Origin: an uncultured Eubacterium sp.
Lineage (GTDB): Bacteria > Bacillota > Clostridia > Lachnospirales > Lachnospiraceae
Assembly (NCBI GenBank): GCA_934317205.1
Contig: CAKREL010000020.1
Location: 1-27,867 of the forward strand
DNA: 27,867 bases
Direction: 5' to 3'
Positions 22,018 to 27,867 of this stretch are shown here, one piece after another. The translations under genes were made by a program, and so were the position numbers. The notes under the pieces are model-generated. The model searched no databases and was not told where the DNA came from. It worked only from the letters and a program-made list of their open reading frames with translations. Positions within the stretch are counted from its first letter, which is position 1. The number at the start of each line of letters is the position of its first letter.

Positions 22018-24633
22018 TCAATTATGTGTCCGCTTTTTTCTTTTTATTTTTCTTCCTCCAATCACTGCCGCACAGCAGCCAACTCCCGTCACCAGTACAA
22101 GTCTCCAAACTGTTACGACACGTTTTTTATTATCTTCTTCCGGATTACTGCCTGTTTCGGATTGTTTCGTATTTTCTTTTACTTTCTTTTCCATCTCTCT
22201 TTTCATTCTGCGCAGACTTTTCTGATTTTTTGCCACCGATACCCCATTGATCACTTCGTGATACTCATTCGTGCCACCGCCTTTTTTCCATGCCTGGTCT
22301 GCACAGAAAATTTCTACCTGTTGTTCCACTCCTTCCGGAATAGAAAACTGTACCTGCCCGTCATGTCTCCTCAAATACTGCTCAAGTTTCTCCCCTGTAA
22401 GATTAACCAACATTTGTCTGTTTTTTCCTAATGCATCCATCACAGACACCTGGAAGGTCTTAATTTTCCCACCTTCATCTGACGGAAGTGCTGTCACCTG
22501 CTGCTCTTCTCCTTCATAGAAATGATTTGCTTCCAGATCAGTCAGCAAAACAGTCGGCGCCGACTGATCCACTACCCAGGATAACTTCATGGCTTTGACA
22601 TCACTGTACGCTTTTGTTCCCGCCTTATCCAGTGATTCCACTACCAGGTCATATTCACCTTCCTGCGCAAACAGTTCTTTTTTTACCATATAATGGCGCA
22701 TACTCCATGCTCCATCCCCAGTCGATGCCGTTGTCGTAAAATCTTTCCCTTCCTGTAATGTCATTCCATTTAAATGTACTGTATACTCCTCGATGAGATC
22801 AGTATTTACTTCCCTGATTTCCACATCTGATTCCACGTTGTAAACATAATAGCGCTCCGCAAGTTCTATGGCAGTATCATCTACTTCAAATGTGGAACCA
22901 TGACGATTAATCGAGAATTTTATCTTCTGATGCAGTATTCCATCTTCCGTTTTGATCTCATTCGTTTTGTTTTTGGAAAAATCCTGTGCCTGACAAGTCA
23001 ACGTATAAATTCCATCTTCCGTCAGTTCCGGTATATGATATTTCCAACCTCCGGTATCAGAATCCTTCACCGGAATTGGAAGGAGCACTTCCTCCGTCAA
23101 AAAAGTACCATCTTCACCAACTACCACCCGCTTCAACAAGGGCTGCAACGAGTCCGGATCCAGGCTGCCTCCCGCGTCCCGCACATAAAGTGCTGCATTC
23201 GAAATCGCTGCTTTTCCCGCCGTATCCGCATGTATTCCGGTTACTTTTATTTCCGGCGCTGTCCGATCGATCACAATTTTTTCTGAACAATAGGGTTCCA
23301 TTTTATTTCCATATGGATCGGTATAAGATGTCTGTAATTTATATTCACCGTCCTTTTCTAAAGATACTACACACTGATACTGTCCGGTTCCAATTCGTAT
23401 CCATTCTGCCTGCACATCCTCTGCCTCATCGTTTCTGGTCATTAAAATCCTAAAGTCTTCCGGTATAAAATTCATCTCCGTTACCGTCAGGATCATGTCC
23501 ACCTTATCTGCATAATATAGCTTACCATTATACTTTTGGACCGGCATTGGATAATCCACCGCAAGCAGCGGACTTACTGTATCAAGCACCAGTGTTCCCA
23601 TACATGACATTTTCAGGCTGTGCCCGGCCAGATCACTAGCTTTCAGTTCCATCTGATAGATTCCGTCTGTATACAAGATTACTGCTGCATGCCACAAATT
23701 CTGATCCTGCTCATCCCGCTCCCAGTCACTCCATTTCGTCAGTGAAGAAGTCTGTACATCCATCCAGCAATTCTCTTCGCCCTCTTGCTCTGTCTCGTAA
23801 TCCTTTACCTGGATCTTCCAATCCACCTCTGACGGGCGAAAATTGGCATCGCGAATAGAAAGATCCACCATCTGTATGCCTTCTGGCTGTGTCTCTCCTG
23901 CTGCGTCCGTTTTACTCCTCCATGATAAAAAAGCCTCCGGCGGGGTACGGTCCACTGTCACTACCGCTGATTTTCCAAGCAATCTCACCTCTTCAGAATC
24001 TGCTTTTTCCTCTTTGTGATCTTTTTCCTCTGCACTTATGACTTCATCAATCGAAATCTGATAATCTCCTTCCGCAAAGCAAGATACCAAAAGTTCATAG
24101 CTCTGTGTCTCCTCCTGCCATTCCCAGCCGGAAATCTGACAGACAAAACCAAAGGTTTCCTCTTTTTCTACCGGTGCATGCCAAATCTCTGTCCCATTAT
24201 GAAAAACACTTACTACAAAACGCTCAGATTCTGTCCTTTCCACAATATCTTCTTCCTTTTTTTCTGTATCATCCATTTCTTTATTCTTCTTTGGCAAATT
24301 AACCCGCACACTCACCGGTCCGTCATAAATAAGTCTGCTTGTCGCATTGATATCCTCTTCCGGCACATTTTCCCTGCCCCAGCCTGTTTCGGTATCTGCC
24401 TTTACTACTGACACACAACGACTCCCTTCCAGTGATTCATAACAAAACAGATTCTCTGATTTTATATCTGGTTGTATTTCTGGTTTCTCATTTTTTATCT
24501 CACTGCTTTTTATCTCACTGCCTTTTGCCTCACTGCTTTTTGCCTCACTGCTTTCTGCCTGCACCTGCAGGCCTGTTCCAAAACTGCTCACAAGCAGTAA
24601 GCATGCACACAACATCCCCAATACTTTTTTCAT
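22018..24633 (-). CDS. Secreted, membrane-anchored Ig-like repeat protein
   Basis: This 871-residue surface protein has unknown function. It has a signal peptide (residues 1-26, ending LQVQA), a short pentapeptide repeat region (SSEAK/SSEIK), then several bacterial Ig-like modules. Module boundaries are marked by recurring DGxYxL...D..G and VxDxTxP patterns, for example DGIYQMELKASDLAGHS, VIDRTAPEIKVTG and VVDQSAPTVLL. Near the end a Lys/Glu-rich linker leads into one membrane helix (about 842-860) and a basic cytoplasmic tail ending KIKRKKRTHN. No LPxTG sortase motif is seen. It overlaps the kinase stop by four bases (ATGA) with AGGAGG inside the kinase gene, so the two are translationally coupled. 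It may be the kinase's ligand sensor, partner or substrate; its cytoplasmic tail has a single Thr. Confidence 0.8.
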   Translation of the reverse strand: MKKVLGMLCACLLLVSSFGTGLQVQAESSEAKSSEAKGSEIKSSEIKNEKPEIQPDIKSENLFCYESLEGSRCVSVVKADTETGWGRENVPEEDINATSRLIYDGPVSVRVNLPKKNKEMDDTEKKEEDIVERTESERFVVSVFHNGTEIWHAPVEKEETFGFVCQISGWEWQEETQSYELLVSCFAEGDYQISIDEVISAEEKDHKEEKADSEEVRLLGKSAVVTVDRTPPEAFLSWRSKTDAAGETQPEGIQMVDLSIRDANFRPSEVDWKIQVKDYETEQEGEENCWMDVQTSSLTKWSDWERDEQDQNLWHAAVILYTDGIYQMELKASDLAGHSLKMSCMGTLVLDTVSPLLAVDYPMPVQKYNGKLYYADKVDMILTVTEMNFIPEDFRILMTRNDEAEDVQAEWIRIGTGQYQCVVSLEKDGEYKLQTSYTDPYGNKMEPYCSEKIVIDRTAPEIKVTGIHADTAGKAAISNAALYVRDAGGSLDPDSLQPLLKRVVVGEDGTFLTEEVLLPIPVKDSDTGGWKYHIPELTEDGIYTLTCQAQDFSKNKTNEIKTEDGILHQKIKFSINRHGSTFEVDDTAIELAERYYVYNVESDVEIREVNTDLIEEYTVHLNGMTLQEGKDFTTTASTGDGAWSMRHYMVKKELFAQEGEYDLVVESLDKAGTKAYSDVKAMKLSWVVDQSAPTVLLTDLEANHFYEGEEQQVTALPSDEGGKIKTFQVSVMDALGKNRQMLVNLTGEKLEQYLRRHDGQVQFSIPEGVEQQVEIFCADQAWKKGGGTNEYHEVINGVSVAKNQKSLRRMKREMEKKVKENTKQSETGSNPEEDNKKRVVTVWRLVLVTGVGCCAAVIGGRKIKRKKRTHN
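24500..24559. repeat. Four tandem 15-base repeats in the Ig-like gene
   Basis: Four head-to-tail units of the form TCACTGCTTTTTGCC (plus strand) start at 24500, 24515, 24530 and 24545 and differ at only a few bases. They encode SSEAK/GSEIK-type pentapeptides directly after the signal peptide. Because 15 is a multiple of three, gain or loss of units would change the length without breaking the frame. Confidence 0.85.
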
Positions 24634-26357
24634 TCATTTCCTCCTGCGCTCTCAATTTTCTGGATCGTTTCTGCGATATTCTGTCGTATCTGTATCACTG
24701 TCTGCTGTATCTCTGGCTGCTTTTCCTGCTGCATCTTCTCTGTAATCTCACCCAGAAGTTGACTAAGGCTCTCAGCAGAAACAATTTCAAGAAATAATGG
24801 TACATTCCGTGAGATCAGATGATCAATTTCCTCCCAGACCTGCAATCTGTCATCCACGCTTTCCAGCTCTAAAGCCTCTCTTTGCAGACTCTGCACATGT
24901 TTCCACAAGGTTCTTTCTGCCTCATATTTCCTTTCAACCTGCACTGTACGTGATTCCTGAGATTGGCGGATCAGATCCAGACAATCTGCAATCCGGCAAT
25001 AACTTTTCGCCGCCGGAAATACATTTTCTGCTTCTGCAAACCATCTTCTCGCACTCATATAACGATCTCTGTCCACATTTATCTCATAAAACTGCAGAAT
25101 AGAAGTTCCAACCAAATAACATACTTGCGCATATCCTTCTGGATTTTCTTCATGCAACTTCTGTAACAGACGACCTTTTCTCTGCTCTTCTGGTGCACTT
25201 TTTTCTTCTGGTCTCTCTACCCATAGCAGATTTAACTCTTCTCTTTCTTCCCGGGTCAGCACCAAATCTGAAATCATACTATGCACCAATGCCAGATATG
25301 CCTCTGTCCGTTCAGGATATTGTACAATCAACTGATGGTAATCCTCGCACGTTTCTGCCTGTGCAAGTTCCTGCTCATACATCTTCGTCCCCCCTTCTTT
25401 CGCTTCCGATATACTTTTAGCTCCTCTCTGCCTCACAAAAATGATTGTTCCAGCTGCAACTATTCCCGCACATATACAAGTCACTATGCACATATGCCAA
25501 TATCTGCAGACTACTTTTCTCCTGCTTTTTTTCTTCAAAAGCTTTTGTAAAGCATGCATCAGTTCCTTACAGCTCTGATAACGTCTGCGCGGATCCTTTC
25601 GGATACATTTCCGGATAATCTGCTCCAGCCCCGGCGACAACTTCTCCTTTGTCACTCTGCGGCTTCTGCACTTCTGTAAATTTTCCATTCCGGCTCCCGG
25701 ATGCTGACCGGTAGCCAGATGATACAACGTAGCTCCCAGACTATAGATATCTGATCTGCTATCCGTCTGTGCACCTTCCAAAAACTGTTCTGGTGCCGCA
25801 TATCCTACTGTCCCAAGCCGCACTGTATCCATCTCATTTTGCCCTTTATATTCTCTGGCAGTTCCAAAATCAATCAGTGCCAACGTTCCATCCTCTTTTT
25901 CAATAATATTTGCCGGTTTCATATCACGGTAGATCACCGACGGGGACTGTGTATGCAGATAGCCAAGTATATCACAGAGTTCGATTCCCCACTGGATCAC
26001 CTGAGCGTCAGGCTGTCCTCCTTCCTTTGCGAGACGTTCATCTAATGAAACTCCTTTGATGTAATCCATTACAAGGTAGAAATGCCCATTTTCTTCCACT
26101 ACATCCATGATTCCCGGCAAACCCGGATGCTGCAGCTTTTTTAGCATTTCTATTTCCCGTAAAAACCTTTGATTTGCCAGCTTCCCATCTGCCAGTGCAT
26201 CTTTTCGCAGCTCCTTGATCGCCCACTTTCGATTTACTGTCTCATTTACAGCCAGATATACCCGACTCATTCCTCCATGCCCGATTTCCTGTAAGATCCG
26301 ATATTTGCCACCGACCAGGCTTCCACACCGCAGACAGCATTCTCCCCCGACATTCAT
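24630..26357 (-). CDS. Transmembrane Ser/Thr protein kinase with helical extracellular domain
   Basis: This is a eukaryotic-like (Hanks-type) kinase. From the chosen start, residues 1-16 hold a CxxC (C8, C11). The kinase domain follows with glycine loop GHGGMS (26-31), the ATP-anchoring Lys48 (WAIK), catalytic YRD (143-145), DFG (163-165) and APE (188-190), so it looks active. A membrane helix lies at about 287-308. The extracellular part (309-575) is helix-rich, with no PASTA repeats. I start at ATG 26355-26357, nine bases after GGGGAAAGG. A longer reading from TTG 26402 is excluded because the promoter -10 lies inside it. The coupled downstream gene encodes the Ig-like surface protein. A partner phosphatase is not in this window. 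Confidence 0.92.
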   Translation of the reverse strand: MNVGGECCLRCGSLVGGKYRILQEIGHGGMSRVYLAVNETVNRKWAIKELRKDALADGKLANQRFLREIEMLKKLQHPGLPGIMDVVEENGHFYLVMDYIKGVSLDERLAKEGGQPDAQVIQWGIELCDILGYLHTQSPSVIYRDMKPANIIEKEDGTLALIDFGTAREYKGQNEMDTVRLGTVGYAAPEQFLEGAQTDSRSDIYSLGATLYHLATGQHPGAGMENLQKCRSRRVTKEKLSPGLEQIIRKCIRKDPRRRYQSCKELMHALQKLLKKKSRRKVVCRYWHMCIVTCICAGIVAAGTIIFVRQRGAKSISEAKEGGTKMYEQELAQAETCEDYHQLIVQYPERTEAYLALVHSMISDLVLTREEREELNLLWVERPEEKSAPEEQRKGRLLQKLHEENPEGYAQVCYLVGTSILQFYEINVDRDRYMSARRWFAEAENVFPAAKSYCRIADCLDLIRQSQESRTVQVERKYEAERTLWKHVQSLQREALELESVDDRLQVWEEIDHLISRNVPLFLEIVSAESLSQLLGEITEKMQQEKQPEIQQTVIQIRQNIAETIQKIESAGGNE

Positions 26358-26391
26358 CACATCACGCCTTTCCCCTTTCAATTGTTTCCAA

Positions 26392-26421
26392 AGTATATAC
26401 AACTGAACATGTCATCGTCAA
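26392..26421 (-). promoter_or_regulatory. SigA-type promoter of the kinase operon
   Basis: On the minus strand, TTGACG (26416-26421) is followed after 18 bases by TATACT (26392-26397), with TATATA offering 16-base spacing. The predicted start, near 26385, lies about 28 bases before the kinase ATG. A ten-base palindrome GCACCGGTGC lies upstream at 26490-26499. Confidence 0.65.
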
Positions 26422-26516
26422 TCTGGCAATTTAACTGAAAAGCACTGCTATACAAAATGCACAATAAAGACCAGAAAATCTGTAACACCGCACCGGTGCT
26501 GCCCGGACACGCAAAA

Positions 26517-26550
26517 TGGGACCCCAAAAACAACTGTTTTTGAAGTCCCA
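26517..26550 (-). terminator. Intrinsic terminator of the MATE exporter gene
   Basis: The arms 26517-26531 and 26536-26550 pair around a four-base loop, 13 bases after the exporter stop. In minus-strand RNA all positions pair, two of them as G-U wobbles (26523/26544 and 26524/26543), while plus-strand RNA would have two mismatches. A four-T run follows on the minus strand and a six-T run on plus. Confidence 0.8.
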
Positions 26551-26562
26551 CTTTTTTCATTT

Positions 26563-27867
26563 TTATGCAATTTTTTTCTTCCGCTGAAGCAACGAAAATG
26601 CGATCAGACAGATGATCACAGAAGTCAGCGATCCGGCTACCGTTGCCAATCCCATCGGGAATAACGTATCCGGGAAAAATTTGGATGTCAGATACACACC
26701 TGGCACTCTAACCAGTACTATCGCTGTGATGTTGTGGATAAAGGACAGTTCTGACCTGCCACATGCGCAGAAATAACCGCTGAAACTGAAATGAATGCCT
26801 GCAAACATACAATCCCAAATATATCCACGAATGTATTGCGTGCCAAGCAAGATAACCGCCGCATCTGCCGTAAACACTCCGACTACAGGCGTCGCAGCAA
26901 ACTGTATGATAATTGCAATGATCAAGCCAAATCCAACAGTGATCCCAATGGAGTAGCGAAGCGTTTTGATGGCACGCTCCGGTTTGCCCGCTCCGATATT
27001 CTGTGCACCAAGTGCCGACACAGTAGATAACATAGAAGACGGCACCAGAAATAAGAAACTGATGATTTTCTCCACAATTCCGACTGCCGCCGCATCATTC
27101 AATCCACGGCGATTTGCAATGACTGTAATGACAATAAATGCAATCTGGATCAGCCCATCCTGCAGTGCGATTGGAATACCGATACGAAGAATCTGTCCCA
27201 TCACCAATCTCTCCGGCCGAAAATCCGCTCTTCCTACTTTTACACCAATCCCGCGTCTCCTGATCACGCACAATGCAATCACTACGCTCAATGCCTGAGC
27301 CAGCGTCGTTCCAAGTGCAGCTCCTGCCGGTCCCAGATGCAGACCACCCATAAAAATATAGTCAAATCCTATATTTGCCGCACAGGCAATCGCAATAAAA
27401 TACATCGGACTTTTGGAGTCCCCAAGCCCGCGAAAAATTGAACTGATGATATTGTATGCAGTAATGCATGGTATACCGATAAAGCAAATGGTCAGGTACG
27501 CTACCGTTCCTTCCACTGCCTCCTGCGGCGTTGACATTACAGATACGATTGGACGCACCAGCATCAGAAAAACTGCCATCATCACAACAGCTACGATCAT
27601 AAACAAAATCACCGTATTTCCAATCGTCTTTGCGGCCTTCTCCCTGTCGCGGCCTCCCACAGCCTGCCCAATCACAACGGTAGTTCCCATTGCCAGACCA
27701 ACGATCATAACTGTCAGCATATGCATCACCTGACTGCCTACCGACACCGCCGTAGTGCTTGCTACGCCATCAAACTGACCGATAATAAATAAGTCTGCCA
27801 TTCCGTATAATGTCTGTAAAAAATATGACAACAGATACGGCAGTGAAAAATAGATCATATTTTTTAA
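26563..27867 (-). CDS. MATE-family multidrug/metabolite exporter (N-terminus beyond window)
   Basis: This is a cation-coupled efflux transporter of the inner membrane. The visible 434 residues contain about 12 hydrophobic helices in two similar halves, each opening with a MATE-type segment (SLPYLLSYFLQTLYGMADLFIIGQFDG in the first, GIPIALQDGLIQIAF in the second). The frame is open to the right edge (LKN before the first ATG), and family members have 10-20 more residues ahead of the LPYLL segment. The ATG at 27856-27858 is therefore probably internal and the true start lies outside. The substrate cannot be told. It is followed by a terminator and is transcribed separately from the kinase operon. 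Confidence 0.9.
   Translation of the reverse strand, partial: LKNMIYFSLPYLLSYFLQTLYGMADLFIIGQFDGVASTTAVSVGSQVMHMLTVMIVGLAMGTTVVIGQAVGGRDREKAAKTIGNTVILFMIVAVVMMAVFLMLVRPIVSVMSTPQEAVEGTVAYLTICFIGIPCITAYNIISSIFRGLGDSKSPMYFIAIACAANIGFDYIFMGGLHLGPAGAALGTTLAQALSVVIALCVIRRRGIGVKVGRADFRPERLVMGQILRIGIPIALQDGLIQIAFIVITVIANRRGLNDAAAVGIVEKIISFLFLVPSSMLSTVSALGAQNIGAGKPERAIKTLRYSIGITVGFGLIIAIIIQFAATPVVGVFTADAAVILLGTQYIRGYIWDCMFAGIHFSFSGYFCACGRSELSFIHNITAIVLVRVPGVYLTSKFFPDTLFPMGLATVAGSLTSVIICLIAFSLLQRKKKIA

Noticed and set aside
22016..22021. Perfect -35 TTGACA on minus ahead of the ABC ATPase gene
   Set aside because: No -10 lies at 16-18 bases; the nearest TATAAG is about 31 bases away, so a promoter cannot be claimed.
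24595..24610. Lipobox in the signal peptide of the Ig-like protein (LCAC)
   Set aside because: The Cys lies only 11 residues in, with too short a hydrophobic stretch ahead of it. A standard signal peptidase site at residue 26 fits better.
25917..25931. Kinase catalytic loop YRD instead of HRD, suggesting a pseudokinase
   Set aside because: The catalytic Asp, the anchoring Lys, DFG and APE are all present, and Tyr at the His position is found in active kinases such as the AGC group.
26358..26402. N-terminal extension of the kinase from a TTG at 26402
   Set aside because: The promoter -10 lies within it, so the mRNA would begin downstream of that codon. A good ribosome site fits the ATG at 26357.
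27856..27858. ATG as the true start of the MATE exporter
   Set aside because: The frame stays open to the window edge, and the family has residues ahead of the LPYLL segment, so this Met is probably internal.

Overview
The window looks like chromosome from an anaerobic, spore-forming Clostridia bacterium, most likely a Lachnospiraceae gut commensal of the Blautia/Dorea/Ruminococcus type. This rests on protein style and gene order: a division and cell-wall cluster with two tandem class B penicillin-binding proteins, a Spo0E-like and a DUF1540 protein next to it, and a GldF-GldG fusion transporter. No database search was possible. Nearly all genes are on the minus strand; only the AraC-type regulator and a small membrane protein are on plus. 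I see no tRNA, rRNA, CRISPR array, phage or insertion sequence.

Region 1 (1-11520) is the dcw cluster, read right to left: mraZ, rsmH, an ftsL-like gene, two class B PBPs (the second SpoVD-like), mraY, murD, ftsW, divIB/ftsQ and ftsZ, which runs off the left edge. MurE, MurF, MurG and FtsA are not here. The mraZ leader carries a ladder of MraZ boxes with 10-base spacing, and three DnaA-box-like 9-mers overlap its downstream end. Separate promoter-like sequences precede mraY and ftsZ.

Region 2 (11517-13255) holds small genes: a 50-residue Spo0E-like protein, a cysteine-rich protein with two DUF1540-type units, and a SEC-C zinc-motif protein. Between the first two, a promoter-like sequence fires into a strong hairpin whose loop could form a pseudoknot. 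Upstream of the SEC-C gene is an unexplained cluster of palindromes.

Region 3 (13256-18806) is L-arabinose use: araB (FGGY kinase), araD and araA in one minus-strand operon, with a divergent AraC-family regulator. Dyad sequences lie in the shared intergenic region. A small two-helix membrane protein follows the regulator, then a hairpin terminator shared with the convergent transporter gene.

Region 4 (18862-26421) is a probable envelope-signalling operon: a transmembrane Ser/Thr kinase with a helical extracellular domain instead of PASTA repeats, a translationally coupled secreted Ig-like protein with a C-terminal membrane anchor, then an ABC ATPase and a fused GldF-GldG permease. No terminator separates the Ig-like gene from the ATPase, so the four may be co-transcribed. 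This is the least explained set of genes here.

Region 5 (26517-27867) is a MATE-family exporter with its terminator; its N-terminus lies beyond the right edge.
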